From Streptococcus thalassemiae (GTDB lineage: Bacteria; Bacillota; Bacilli; Lactobacillales; Streptococcaceae), in assembly GCF_903645285.1 (NCBI RefSeq), contig NZ_CAHJXN010000004.1:62305-126304 (forward strand): a DNA stretch of 64,000 nucleotides, written 5' to 3'. Numbering within the stretch: position 1 is the stretch's first letter; every line of letters begins with the position of its first letter. The notes under the pieces are model-generated. The model was given only the letters and a program-made list of their open reading frames with translations, made no database searches and was not told where the DNA came from. The translations under genes and the position numbers were made by a program. Below are positions 48,582 to 57,770 of this stretch, in pieces.

Positions 48582-49615
48582 AACCTTGCAATAATAGCTT
48601 CTGTCATTTCCTTGGTCGAAGCCTGTCCACCTATATCTCTTGTTAAAATGCCAGCCGCTAAACTAGCTTCAACAGCACGCTCAATACGCTCTGCATCCTC
48701 AAAACGTCCAAAACTATCTCTCAACATCATGGCCACTGATAAAATCATGGAAATAGGATTTGCAATTCCTTGACCAGCAATATCAGGTGCTGAACCGTGA
48801 ATAGGTTCATAGAGACTTGGCCCATTTTCAGAATGACTGGCTGATGGCATAACTCCAAGTGTGCCAGATAAAACGCTTGATTCATCAGATAGAATATCTC
48901 CGAAAAGATTCTCCGTCACGATGACATCAAACTTATCAGGATTGGTAATCATAAGCATAGCAGCTGAGTCTACCAACTGGTGTTCCAAGGTCACATCTGG
49001 GAAATCCTGTGAGACCTCCTCAGCCACTTTTCTCCAGAGTTTTGATGTTGCTAGAACATTTTGCTTATCGATACTGGTAAGGATTTTTCTGCGATTTCTT
49101 GCGATTTCAAAGGCCTTGCGAATAATCCGCTCCACTTCCTCATAGCTATAGTCGTTGATATCACGTGCTTTTCTCTCTTCAAGAACATGATCCCCAAAGT
49201 AAATCCCGCCTGTCAACTCCCGCACCACGACAAAGTCCACACCAGCAATTCGTTCTGGTTTGAGAGGTGACAAATGCTTGAGACTATCAAAGATTTTTAC
49301 AGGACGAATATTAGCGTAAAGATTAAGTTCCTTACGGAGAGCCAGCAAGCCTTGTTCAGGCCGAACCGCTTCTCCATCATACTGAGGACTACCGATAGCC
49401 GCTAGAAGAATGGCATCTGCTTCTCTACTTGCCTTGAGGGTTTGATCAGGTAAGGGATGCCCTGCTGCATCGATACCTGCACCTCCAAAAGGTCGTCTAT
49501 CAATCTCATAGTCAAAACCTGTTTTTTCAGCTAGAGCTTCCAGGACTTCTAAACCAGCCTCCATGATTTCTGGGCCAATTCCGTCCCCTGCTAGAGCTAC
49601 TATTTTCTTTGTCAT
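48578..49615 (-). CDS. leuB: 3-isopropylmalate dehydrogenase
   Basis: The 345-residue enzyme has GDGIGPEIM, RELTGGIYFG and the metal/substrate-site region TENLFGDILSDE. It oxidises and decarboxylates 3-isopropylmalate to 2-oxoisocaproate with NAD+. It starts 11 bases after leuA. Confidence 0.96.
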   Translation of the reverse strand: MTKKIVALAGDGIGPEIMEAGLEVLEALAEKTGFDYEIDRRPFGGAGIDAAGHPLPDQTLKASREADAILLAAIGSPQYDGEAVRPEQGLLALRKELNLYANIRPVKIFDSLKHLSPLKPERIAGVDFVVVRELTGGIYFGDHVLEERKARDINDYSYEEVERIIRKAFEIARNRRKILTSIDKQNVLATSKLWRKVAEEVSQDFPDVTLEHQLVDSAAMLMITNPDKFDVIVTENLFGDILSDESSVLSGTLGVMPSASHSENGPSLYEPIHGSAPDIAGQGIANPISMILSVAMMLRDSFGRFEDAERIERAVEASLAAGILTRDIGGQASTKEMTEAIIARL

Positions 49616-49626
49616 AGCCTTCTCCT

Positions 49627-51189
49627 TTACACACTAGGCATGTCACGATAGGAAACACTGCGTCCCATCTCACCAGCATTCTCTTTTTGAACAAAGGTAT
49701 TGGCATTGATGTAGGCAATAGCCGAAGCCTTCAACACATCGAAATCAAGACCTGCAGCGTTAAAGATGGTTTCTGTATCTCTGTTTTCAACAGTGACCAA
49801 AACCCGAGCTTGGGCATCAATTCCATCTGTCACAGCGTCAATAGTGTAGGACACCAAGCGGACGGATTGGTTAAAGAACTTATCGATAGCGTTAAAAATT
49901 GCTTCAACGGAACCTTGCCCTGTCGCATTAAATTCGACTTTTTCACCATCCATATTAGCCAGGCTAACAAGCGCTTCAATGTCATTATCTGCATGAGTTT
50001 GAAGTTGTAAATCATCAAAATGGAAGCCTTCTGGGTTTTCAACCATGGTTCCAGCTACCAGAGCTCGAATATCTGCATCTGTGATTTCTTGTTTCTTATC
50101 GGCCAGTGCCTTGAACTTAGCGAAGAGTGGTTTGATGTCCTCTTCTGTAAAGTCTAGGGCCAATTCTCTTAGTTTTTCAACAAAGGCATGGCGACCAGAC
50201 AATTTTCCAAGTGGAAGACTATTACTCTTAACACCAACTAATTCAGGGGTGATGATTTCATAGGTAAGAGGATTTTTAAGGACTCCGTCTTGGTGAATAC
50301 CAGATTCGTGAGAAAAGGCATTGCCACCGACCACAGCCTTGTTTTTAGGAACTGGAATTCCTGAGAAGCGAGAAATCATTTCTGACGTATTGATGGTCTC
50401 ATTTAGGACAATACTGGTTTCTGCTTGGTAGTAATCTTGGCGAATACTGAGGGCTACTGCAATTTCTTCCAAAGCAGCATTTCCAGCTCGCTCCCCGATA
50501 CCATTGATAGTCCCTTCAACACGTCCTGCTCCGTTCTTGACAGCAGCAAGGCTATTAGCCACTGCCATTCCAAGGTCATCATGACAGTGAGGTGAATAGA
50601 TAATCTGACGATCCGTCTTGACATTCTCAATCAAGTGTTTGAAGATAGCTCCGTATTCCTCTGGTGTGGTAAATCCTACCGTATCAGGGATATTGATATA
50701 AGACGCCCCTGCATCAACCGCTGTTTGAACGACTTGTAAGAGGAAACCCAACTCTGTTCTAGTCGCATCTTCAGGAGAGAATTCAACCACTTCAAACTTA
50801 GAACGGGCATAAGAAACATGTTCACTGATTGCTTCCAAAATCTCTTCCTTGGTCTTATTGAGTTTATACTTACGATGAATCGGACTGGTAGCAATAAAGA
50901 CGTGAACTTGTGGATACTTGGCGTCCTTGAGGGCCTCATAACAAGCATCAATATCAGACTTGACCGAACGTGCCAAACCAGTCACCGCCGTTTTCTTCAA
51001 GACCTTAGCAATCTCCTGCACTGCTGTGAATGAGTCTGGGCTAGCCGCTGGAAAACCAGCTTCGATGGCTGAAATACCCCATTTCTCCAGCTGCCTTGCA
51101 ATGGCAATTTTTTCCTTGATTGAAAAGTTAACACCCGGTGTCTGCTCTCCATCCCGAAGGCTGGTATCTAGAAATTCAACTGTTCGCAT
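49627..51189 (-). CDS. leuA: 2-isopropylmalate synthase
   Basis: The 520-residue enzyme has the catalytic start [17 protein letters not shown], the metal-binding [14 protein letters not shown], and [14 protein letters not shown]. The C-terminal third (about 390-510) is the LeuA regulatory domain for leucine feedback. It is the first enzyme of the operon. The leader upstream codes for a short leucine-rich peptide and an attenuator. Confidence 0.97.
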   Translation of the reverse strand: MRTVEFLDTSLRDGEQTPGVNFSIKEKIAIARQLEKWGISAIEAGFPAASPDSFTAVQEIAKVLKKTAVTGLARSVKSDIDACYEALKDAKYPQVHVFIATSPIHRKYKLNKTKEEILEAISEHVSYARSKFEVVEFSPEDATRTELGFLLQVVQTAVDAGASYINIPDTVGFTTPEEYGAIFKHLIENVKTDRQIIYSPHCHDDLGMAVANSLAAVKNGAGRVEGTINGIGERAGNAALEEIAVALSIRQDYYQAETSIVLNETINTSEMISRFSGIPVPKNKAVVGGNAFSHESGIHQDGVLKNPLTYEIITPELVGVKSNSLPLGKLSGRHAFVEKLRELALDFTEEDIKPLFAKFKALADKKQEITDADIRALVAGTMVENPEGFHFDDLQLQTHADNDIEALVSLANMDGEKVEFNATGQGSVEAIFNAIDKFFNQSVRLVSYTIDAVTDGIDAQARVLVTVENRDTETIFNAAGLDFDVLKASAIAYINANTFVQKENAGEMGRSVSYRDMPSV

Positions 51190-51216
51190 AAGATTTCCCC
51201 TTTTCCAAATGTGATT

Positions 51217-51255
51217 TTAAAAAAACATCTCGCTCAGAAACCCAAGCGAGATGTT
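51217..51255 (-). terminator. leu operon attenuator
   Basis: On the minus strand AACATCTCGCT pairs perfectly with AGCGAGATGTT (11 bp), followed by TTTTTTT. The competing pairing CCAAGCGGGA (51263-51272) with TCTCGCTTGG (51242-51251) would form an antiterminator that uses the terminator's 5' arm. The switch between the two is the mark of transcription attenuation. Confidence 0.88.
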
Positions 51256-51283
51256 GATTTACTCCCGCTTGGTAAGCCAAACA

Positions 51284-51307
51284 GGACTAATGCTTTTTGC
51301 ACTAGCC
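51284..51307 (-). promoter_or_regulatory. Leader hairpin over the leuL stop codon
   Basis: On the minus strand GGCTAGTGC-aaaaa-GCATTAGTCC pairs with one bulged base and includes the leuL TAG stop. It is probably the early hairpin of the attenuator, opened or closed by the ribosome on the leader peptide. Confidence 0.6.
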
Positions 51308-51355
51308 CGAGTACCTCAACAACAAAGCAAATTGATTAAACTTAGCTGTTTTCAT
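51302..51355 (-). CDS. leuL: Leucine leader peptide
   Basis: A 17-codon open frame reads MKTAKFNQFALLLRYSG, with three consecutive TTG leucine codons. AAGGAG lies before the ATG and a strong promoter lies upstream. Stalling at the leucine codons when Leu-tRNA is scarce should favour the antiterminator at 51242-51272 and so expression of leuABCD. The peptide is seen directly in the sequence; its action is inferred from classical leader-peptide attenuation. Confidence 0.88.
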   Translation of the reverse strand: MKTAKFNQFALLLRYSG

Positions 51356-51391
51356 GTTTGACTTTCTCCTTCGTTTGATATCTTGTTTAGT

Positions 51392-51447
51392 ATTTTAGCA
51401 TAGGCAAAAGCACTTGTCAAGAAAAAATCCAATATTTTCTGAAAATT
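51392..51447 (-). promoter_or_regulatory. leu operon promoter and CodY box
   Basis: On the minus strand TTGACA (51415-51420), 17 bases and TGC-TAAAAT (-10 at 51392-51397). AATTTTCAGAAAATA (51433-51447) matches the CodY consensus AATTTTCWGAAAATT at 14 of 15 positions and lies 12 bases upstream of the -35. Confidence 0.85.
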
Positions 51448-51502
51448 TCTTCAGTAGAGAATATTTAGCTAATTGAAAGTTATTGAAAATCCTTGAAATA
51501 TT

Positions 51503-52159
51503 TCATTTTTTAGTGGTTAAGTTCCAACTTTTTTCTATCAATTCTAACACTTCTTCATCTGATAAAGTATCATCAAGCGCCACACTAATCCAGTAACGTT
51601 TATTCATATGAAAAGCTGGATAAATGCCCTTTTGTGAAAGCAAGTCCGCTACTTGGTCGTGTTTTAGATTGACTGCTTCGACTAGACCTTCTCTACCCTT
51701 ATCTAACCTATCCCAAGGTATTCTCATCAAAACAGCATACCATTTTTGATTGCCTTCATGACGTAACACTGCCGTATCAGGAGATTTCTCCCACAGATAT
51801 TCCAACTGATTTCCGTACTTTTCCTGAACTTGAGTCATAATACGCTTAGTTTGAGGACAGATAAAATCCTGCACATCAAAACAAGCCTTCCGAATCTGGT
51901 AAAGAGTCTCCAAACAAGCCTCACGGACACTTCCTACAAAACTTCCACGCATGCTTTCCATATGAACTTGAGGATAGAGATCACCAGTCTCCTGGTCAAA
52001 GACTTGAAAACTCACATTATCAGCAGTGATGGACACAGTCATGACAAAGTCGCCCTGCAAAATCTGGCTGCTATAATTCCAGACTCCCCTATTTTCTACA
52101 AAACCAAAAGCTTTAGCCTTTTCGTGATTAAACTGATAGGATTTAAAAATTTCAAACAT
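51503..52159 (-). CDS. MmcQ/YjbR-family protein
   Basis: The 218-residue protein has a C-terminal YjbR/CyaY-like region (about 100-215; WEKSPDTAVLRHEGNQKWYAVLMRIPW, then MNKRYWISVALDDTLSDEEVLELIEKSW). The N-terminal ~90 residues form a separate small domain. YjbR proteins may bind DNA, but no role is established. It follows cutC with a 43-base gap and may share its transcript. Confidence 0.75.
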   Translation of the reverse strand: MFEIFKSYQFNHEKAKAFGFVENRGVWNYSSQILQGDFVMTVSITADNVSFQVFDQETGDLYPQVHMESMRGSFVGSVREACLETLYQIRKACFDVQDFICPQTKRIMTQVQEKYGNQLEYLWEKSPDTAVLRHEGNQKWYAVLMRIPWDRLDKGREGLVEAVNLKHDQVADLLSQKGIYPAFHMNKRYWISVALDDTLSDEEVLELIEKSWNLTTKK

Positions 52160-52202
52160 AAGTTAAAACTGCTACCCAAAGCTAGCAGTTCCTTTCTATT
52201 TT

Positions 52203-52835
52203 TTAAAAGACAACCTTAGTTCCGTGCAATTGTGTCACGCCCAGCTGGTCAATAAAGGTTTGACGGTTGTCAAGGTCAATCCCCCCACCTGGTAGAATTT
52301 CAATTTTACCTTTAGCGTGCTCCAAAATTCTGTGATAGTGAGCAAAACGTTTGTCTAGTGAATCGCCAGACACACCAGCGCGAGTTAGGATACGAGTGAC
52401 ACCAGCTTGACTAAGCCAGTCAATAGCTTCTAACTGGTCTTCTTCGCTCAATTCATCAAAGGCCATGTGAAAGACAATTTCCATTCCTTTTGATGCAGCT
52501 ATCAACTTCTCAAGATTTTTCTTATCCAACTTCTTATCAGCAGTTAAAGCTCCAAATACAACCCCTTGACTTCCAGCCTGAGCAGTCAACCGAATGTCTT
52601 CTAGCATAATAGCAATTTCTAGGTCATTGTAGACAAAGTCGCCACCACGTGGACGAATCATGGTCATGATGGTCGTATCATAGTTAGCTGCCAATTCAAC
52701 CGCTGCCTTGGTCACTCCATAGCTGGGAGTTGTCCCACCAACTGCAAGATTATCACAGAGTTCGATTCGACGAGCTCCAGCCTGCATCGCTTTTTCAAGC
52801 AAGGTCACATTTTCAGCACAAAATTCGTAAATCAT
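52203..52835 (-). CDS. cutC: CutC family protein
   Basis: The 210-residue TIM-barrel protein has EFCAENV, GARRIELCDNLAVGGTTPSYG, MIRPRGGDFVY and LTRAG, the CutC family motifs. CutC was linked to copper homeostasis, though its biochemical function is unsettled. Length is typical for the short Firmicute form. Confidence 0.9.
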   Translation of the reverse strand: MIYEFCAENVTLLEKAMQAGARRIELCDNLAVGGTTPSYGVTKAAVELAANYDTTIMTMIRPRGGDFVYNDLEIAIMLEDIRLTAQAGSQGVVFGALTADKKLDKKNLEKLIAASKGMEIVFHMAFDELSEEDQLEAIDWLSQAGVTRILTRAGVSGDSLDKRFAHYHRILEHAKGKIEILPGGGIDLDNRQTFIDQLGVTQLHGTKVVF

Positions 52836-52925
52836 TTGATTCTCCTTGAAGATTACTTTGAATTTATTATAGCATATTGTTGTGAATATGCTTTCATTTA
52901 TATCAAGGAAAACAGATACTATTTT

Positions 52926-53285
52926 TTATTCTTTGTCCGGAATGACCTTGAAGAGATAATAAGTGATAAAGATGGTCAAGGCTCCCAGACCGATTTTGAC
53001 TGGTAAGAGAGGGGCAAAATAAATGGAAATTCCCATCAAGATGTAGATAGAGACGATAATTTTTTTCTTTCGTTCACGCGCAATAGACTTGGTCTCCCGA
53101 AAATCAGCTACATATGTTTGATAGAGCTTGGTATGATAAAGCCAATCTTCGAAGCGCTTGGAACTTCTGGAGAAACAAGCAATAGACAACAAAAGGAAAG
53201 GCGTTGTCGGCAACAAGGGTAAGACGACCCCAACAATAGCCAAGGCTAGTGATAAAAAACCAATAATTAGATAGATAAGACGCAT
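52926..53285 (-). CDS. YbaN / DUF454 small membrane protein
   Basis: The 119-residue protein matches DUF454: LSLALAIVGVVLPLLPTTPFLLLSIACFSRSS followed by FEDWLYHTKLYQTYVADFRE and three or four membrane segments. Function is unknown. A BOX element begins 15 bases upstream of its start. Confidence 0.85.
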   Translation of the reverse strand: MRLIYLIIGFLSLALAIVGVVLPLLPTTPFLLLSIACFSRSSKRFEDWLYHTKLYQTYVADFRETKSIARERKKKIIVSIYILMGISIYFAPLLPVKIGLGALTIFITYYLFKVIPDKE

Positions 53286-53300
53286 AACTTCTCCTAGTTA

Positions 53301-53496
53301 ATACTCTTCGAAAATCTCTTCAAACCGCGTCAACGTCGCCTTGCCGTATATATGTTACTGACTTCGTCAGTTTCATCTGCAACCTCAAAACAGTGTTTTG
53401 AGCTGACTTCGTCAGTTCTATCCACAACCTCAAAGCAGTGCTTTGAGCAACCTGCAGCTAGTTTCCTAGTTTGCTCTTTGATTTTCATTGAGTATA
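53301..53496 (+). repeat. BOX element, A-B2-C
   Basis: boxA starts ATACTCTTCGAAAATCTC and contains CGTCGCCTTGCCGTA. Two 45-bp boxB units and boxC (ending ATTTTCATTGAGTAT) follow. It fills most of the 301-base gap between topA and the DUF454 gene, near that gene's expected promoter. Confidence 0.93.
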
Positions 53497-53550
53497 AAAT
53501 AATCTTCTTCTAGTTTCGCATACAATAATGAATTTTGTCAAGTTCCAACC

Positions 53551-53581
53551 AAAAAGAGCCTGAAATTCACTTTCAGGACTC
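53551..53581 (-). terminator. topA terminator
   Basis: On the minus strand GAGTCCTGAAA pairs with TTTCAGGCTC (one mismatch), followed by TTTTT. Confidence 0.85.
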
Positions 53582-53586
53582 TCCTC

Positions 53587-55674
53587 TTATTTAATCTTTT
53601 CTTCTTCGTAGTCGCCATTACTACATACAACCTGCTTGCCACCACCACGGACTTTTTTCTCCATGAGGAAGTTGCCACATTTTGGACAGTCACGACCAAC
53701 AGGCTTGTCCCAAGATGTAAATTCACAGTCTGGATAGCGATTGCAACCATAGAAAAGGCGATTGCGTTTGGTTTTTCGCTCAATGATTTGTCCCTGATGA
53801 CAACTTGGACACTCTACACCAATCTCTTTCACGATTGCTTGGGTATGACGGCAATCTGGGAAATTGCTACAAGCGTAGAACTTACCAAAACGACCAAGTT
53901 TAATGACCATTGGACTGCCACACACTTCACAGTCAAATCCAGCTGGTTCATCCTTGATTTGGATTTTTTCCATTTCTTCTTCAGCCTTGGCGACTTCTTT
54001 GGAGAATGGTTTGTAAAAGGCATCAATGACACGTTGCCACTGCTCTTTTCCGACTTCGACATCATCCAGCTTGCCTTCCATTTCAGCTGTGAAGGTCACG
54101 TTTACGATATCTGGGAAATATTCAACGATGAGCTTGTTAACAATTTCTCCCAACTCTGTCGGTTCAAAGCGTTTGGCTGCAAGGCGAACATAATAACGTT
54201 TCTGAATAGTTTCAATGGTCGGTGCGTAGGTTGACGGACGTCCAACCCCATTTTCCTCCAAGGTCTTAATCAATGTCGCTTCAGAATAACGAGCAGGCGG
54301 TTGAGTGAAATGTTGCTCTGGTTTACTATTCACCTGCTTAACCACATCTCCAACAGCCATATCTGGTAACATTTTATTCTTGTCAGAATCATTATAAATG
54401 GCAAGATAACCATCAAACTTAACCTGACTACCATTGGCAGCAAATTGAACTCCATTTTGAGACAATTTAACAGCCATTGTATCAAAGACAGCAGCTGTCA
54501 TCTGGCTCGCTACAAAACGATTCCAGATAAGGGTATAAAGCTTGAGCTGATCCTTGTCCAAATACTTAGCAATACTTTCAGGTGTATTAAAGACACTAGA
54601 CGGACGAATCGCCTCGTGGGCATCCTGAGCACCTGAAGCGTTTTTGACCTTGCTACCATGCTTAGAATACTTGCTACCAAAACGGTCCGTAATGAAACTT
54701 GCTGCTTCGTTCTGTGCCACTGGACTGATACGAGTCGAATCGGTACGCATATAGGTAATCAAACCTTGCACACCAGAACCGATATTGATCCCTTCATAGA
54801 GCTGTTGGGCAACCATCATGGTTTTTCGAGTACGGAAATTAATTTTATTGGCCGCATCCATCTGCATAGATGAAGTGGTATAAGGCAAAGGAGCATTGCG
54901 CTTACGCTCTTTCTTATCCACCTGATCTACTGAAAAGTCTTTACTAGTCAGACGAGACAAGACTTCCTTGACCTCATCATTGCTAGTCAGTTTCAGCTTT
55001 TTACCATCCACTCCATAGAAGGAAGCCTGAAATTGCTTGGTTCCCTTTTTAAAGACAGCATCAACTGTCCAGTATTCTTCTGGCTGGAAGGCATTGATTT
55101 CATTTTCACGGTCAATAATGAGTTTAAGAGCAATGGACTGTACGCGCCCTGCTGACAAGCCCTTCTTGACCTTCTTCCACAAAATGGGCGAAATCGAATA
55201 GCCTACCAAGCGGTCCAAAACACGACGAGCTTGTTGGGCATCGACCAAGTCCATATCAATCTTGCGTGGTTCTTTAAAAGCATTTTTGACCGCATCCTTG
55301 GTGATTTCATTGAAGACCACACGGTTGGCATCATTTTCATCCAAGTTGAGAATATGAGCCAAATGCCAAGAAATCGCTTCTCCTTCACGGTCCGGGTCAC
55401 TCGCCAGAAAGACTTTATTAGCTTTTTTGGCTTCTTTTTTCAAGTCATTGATGAGAGGACCTTTTCCTCGGATATTGATATATTGCGGTTCATAATTATT
55501 TTCAATATCGACGGACATACTGGATTTCTTCAAATCACGGATATGCCCGACACTGGCTAGAACCTTATAATTTCTGCCTAGATATTTTTCAATCGTCTTG
55601 GCCTTAGCAGGCGACTCCACGATTACTAGATTTTTTTTAACTGTTGATTTTTTCTTTTTTGTTGCCGTAGCCAC
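53587..55674 (-). CDS. topA: DNA topoisomerase I
   Basis: The product is 695 residues starting at GTG 55674, with AAAGG seven to ten bases upstream; an in-frame TTG at 55692 overlaps that site. The N-terminal Toprim domain ([25 protein letters not shown]) is followed by the active-site tyrosine in [12 protein letters not shown] and three C-terminal zinc ribbons ([23 protein letters not shown]), the last of which has lost part of its second Cys pair. It relaxes negative supercoils, balancing gyrase. Confidence 0.97.
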   Translation of the reverse strand: MATATKKKKSTVKKNLVIVESPAKAKTIEKYLGRNYKVLASVGHIRDLKKSSMSVDIENNYEPQYINIRGKGPLINDLKKEAKKANKVFLASDPDREGEAISWHLAHILNLDENDANRVVFNEITKDAVKNAFKEPRKIDMDLVDAQQARRVLDRLVGYSISPILWKKVKKGLSAGRVQSIALKLIIDRENEINAFQPEEYWTVDAVFKKGTKQFQASFYGVDGKKLKLTSNDEVKEVLSRLTSKDFSVDQVDKKERKRNAPLPYTTSSMQMDAANKINFRTRKTMMVAQQLYEGINIGSGVQGLITYMRTDSTRISPVAQNEAASFITDRFGSKYSKHGSKVKNASGAQDAHEAIRPSSVFNTPESIAKYLDKDQLKLYTLIWNRFVASQMTAAVFDTMAVKLSQNGVQFAANGSQVKFDGYLAIYNDSDKNKMLPDMAVGDVVKQVNSKPEQHFTQPPARYSEATLIKTLEENGVGRPSTYAPTIETIQKRYYVRLAAKRFEPTELGEIVNKLIVEYFPDIVNVTFTAEMEGKLDDVEVGKEQWQRVIDAFYKPFSKEVAKAEEEMEKIQIKDEPAGFDCEVCGSPMVIKLGRFGKFYACSNFPDCRHTQAIVKEIGVECPSCHQGQIIERKTKRNRLFYGCNRYPDCEFTSWDKPVGRDCPKCGNFLMEKKVRGGGKQVVCSNGDYEEEKIK

Positions 55675-55839
55675 AGTATCACACCTTTTCAAAGTAATAA
55701 ACTTTATAAAGTGTAAACCATTTTTTGAACCCTGTCAAGACTTAGCTATTATAATAGAAGAAAAGTTTATACTTAAGACCACAATCTTCCTTTGAGATAC
55801 ATAGAAGACTCACGAAAAAAACCAGCTATTCTCAAGAAA

Positions 55840-56883
55840 TTATTGTTCCTCAGACTCTGTATCAAATTTATTAGCCTTTTCCTTTTCTTTTGCTTCCTTA
55901 TCCTTGATATACTGGAAGAAATATTCTACCAGTTCTTCCTTGCTAAGTTGTTCTGAATCAGACAATTGGGAAACTTGAACAGAAACATCACTTAAACCAT
56001 AGTCCCCCCTCTTACTGGAAATCATATCAAGCTCTTCTTCTGTCAAATAATTTCCTGAAATGGTTAGCTTTAGGGTATGAGTCTTTTTAGAATAGGTTTT
56101 TTTCAAAATATTATGCCCCTGAAACTGCTCTGATATAAATTTATTAAGGGATTCTTTTTTCAACGTTTCTCTGACTAAAGTCGTTGCAGAGATGAAACTC
56201 GGAATCATCAGCAAAACAGCAACTAAAAGCAAAATCCTGCGCATTTTAGAGTCTTCTTCATTATCTCTAAAATAGTGCTTCTTAACCATCATCAATCTGA
56301 CACCTATATAAGTCGCAATGACAATAAAGCTACAATTGATGAGGAATAGGTAAGAGGAGCCTATGATAAATTTTAGATTAGCAGAAGCAATAGCATAACC
56401 TACTGTACAAAGAGGAGGCATCAAGGCGGTTGCAATAGCGACACCAGGGACAATATTATTGGTCCCTTTTTTCCTAGCACCAATAATACCTGCTATCCCT
56501 CCTACAAAAGCAATGAGAACATCCCAAATAGTCGGAGAGGTTCTAGCAACAATCTCCGAACTAGCATACGAAATGGGAGAAAGATAAAAATAAAGGGCTG
56601 AGGCTATTAAACTGGCAAGAATTTGAATAGCTAATATTTTAAAAGATTTTCTTAACAATTTAAAATCAAATATAGCTAGAGAGAGCCCCACTCCTAGAAT
56701 AGGTGTCATCAAAGGAGAGATTAACATGGCTCCAATAATCACGGGAGTCGAATCCATATTTAATCCGATAGAGGCGATAAGCATGGCACATAGCAAAATC
56801 GCTAAATCACTTCTGGAGAGTTCTAATTCTTCATATATTTTATTTCTAAATTCTACCAACGAATACAGTTTATTATTTGTCAC
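55840..56883 (-). CDS. DUF389 membrane protein
   Basis: The 347-residue protein starts at GTG 56883 with AAAGGAAG upstream. It has the DUF389 signature ASIGLNMDSTPVIIGAMLISPLMTPILG and about six membrane segments up to residue ~235. A soluble C-terminal tail (about 240-347, charged) follows. Function of the family is unknown. It lies between topA and a BOX-rich region. Confidence 0.85.
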   Translation of the reverse strand: MTNNKLYSLVEFRNKIYEELELSRSDLAILLCAMLIASIGLNMDSTPVIIGAMLISPLMTPILGVGLSLAIFDFKLLRKSFKILAIQILASLIASALYFYLSPISYASSEIVARTSPTIWDVLIAFVGGIAGIIGARKKGTNNIVPGVAIATALMPPLCTVGYAIASANLKFIIGSSYLFLINCSFIVIATYIGVRLMMVKKHYFRDNEEDSKMRRILLLVAVLLMIPSFISATTLVRETLKKESLNKFISEQFQGHNILKKTYSKKTHTLKLTISGNYLTEEELDMISSKRGDYGLSDVSVQVSQLSDSEQLSKEELVEYFFQYIKDKEAKEKEKANKFDTESEEQ

Positions 56884-56916
56884 AAATATCTTCCTTTCCT
56901 AGCTAACTAGTCGTTA

Positions 56917-57069
56917 ATACTCTTCGAAAATCTCTTCAAACCACGTCAGCTTCACCTTGCCGTAGATATATGTAACTGACTTCGTCAGTCTTATCTACAA
57001 CCTCAAAGCAGTGCTTTGAGCAACCTGCGGCTAGCTTCCTAGTTTGCTCTTTGATTTTCATTGAGTATA
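56917..57069 (+). repeat. BOX element, A-B1-C
   Basis: boxA starts ATACTCTTCGAAAATC and has CTTCACCTTGCCGTA. One boxB unit and boxC ending ATTGAGTAT follow. It is in the promoter region of the DUF389 gene. Confidence 0.92.
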
Positions 57070-57189
57070 AAATCCTAACAAACTCAATACTTTAGTAGTC
57101 TGATATGCCAATCTCATGAGGTCTTTTTATCATTTTCCATCATATCCTGACGCAAATGTCTACTGCTAGCTCTCATCAACTTCATTTCT

Positions 57190-57284
57190 AGTAAATGAAA
57201 ATCAAACTCGGAAGCTCACCGTAGATTGCTCAAAACACAACAAGACAAAGCTGAGTTGACGTAAAAAGTTTTTTGAAGAGTGTC
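57190..57284 (-). repeat. Degenerate BOX remnant
   Basis: AATGAAAATCAAACTCGGAA at the left and GTTTTTTGAAGAGTGTC at the right, with TTGCTCAAAACAC between, are decayed boxC and boxA pieces. About 95 bp remain. Confidence 0.6.
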
Positions 57285-57415
57285 ACCATCAATTTCAGAC
57301 CATTTTTTATAATAACCATTTTATTTTTATCTGTCAAGGTCTTTAAATTCTTTCTTAAACAAGCCTTGTAATCTCTACTTTTGAAGAATTTATTTTTCCT
57401 TACTGGCAATACTTG

Positions 57416-57511
57416 AGACGATACTGCTCCCTGATAATAAGCTGACCAAGATTAGTCACAAGCAACTCTCCTTTCTCAATCACACTAAATTGCTTTCCTT
57501 CCTATGAGAAA
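57416..57511 (-). pseudogene. Possible coding remnant
   Basis: On the minus strand about 32 codons read KQFSVIEKGELLVTNL then GQLIIREQYRLKYCQ and a stop, protein-like in composition, but an in-frame stop lies just upstream and there is no start signal. I do not recognise the family. It may be the C-terminal end of a gene lost between dprA and the DUF389 gene. The rest of the gap 57285-57540 shows nothing else I can support. Confidence 0.3.
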
Positions 57512-57539
57512 AGTCCTCCACTCTACTTATTCACTTAGA

Positions 57540-57590
57540 AAAAACGCATAAGATCAAGTGAAAAAAACCTGATAGGATGCGTTTTATTGT
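57540..57590. terminator. Long hairpin, related to 9515; probable dprA terminator
   Basis: AAAACGCAT (57542-57550) pairs with ATGCGTTTT (57578-57586), with an inner ATCAAG / CCTGAT arm. T runs follow on both strands. It shares about 60 bases, including GCGTTTTATTGTGGG, with the inverted copy near 9500-9566. Confidence 0.6.
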
Positions 57591-57657
57591 GGGGATATTT
57601 ACTTCATTTTTTATTAAAAATTGATTTTTTCTCAGGATTCTATCTTAGGGAATATTT

Positions 57658-57770
57658 ATACTCAATGAAAATCAAAGAGCAAACTAGTAAGCTAGCCGCA
57701 GGCTGCTCAAAACACTGTTTGAGGTTGCAGATAAAGCTGACGTGGTTTGAATTTGATTTTCGAAGAGTAT
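57658..57770 (-). repeat. BOX element, short A-C form touching the dprA stop
   Basis: boxC (ATACTCAATGAAAATCAAAG) is joined to a shortened boxA (GCTGACGTGGTTTGAATTTG, then TTCGAAGAGTAT) with no full boxB. Its last base is the first base of the dprA stop triplet. Confidence 0.88.

Noticed and set aside
51190-51355. T-box riboswitch upstream of leuA
   Set aside because: No T-box motif (AGGGTGGNACCGCG) or specifier-loop layout; a leader peptide and competing hairpins explain the region.
53301-53496. RUP element
   Set aside because: The boxA sequence contains the BOX-A1R primer region and the 45-bp unit is boxB, so these elements are BOX rather than RUP.
57071-57189. Small minus-strand open frame (about 23 codons, MKLMRASSRHLRQDMM...)
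   Set aside because: No ribosome-binding site, no leader or bacteriocin features; it sits between BOX pieces and I cannot support it as a gene.
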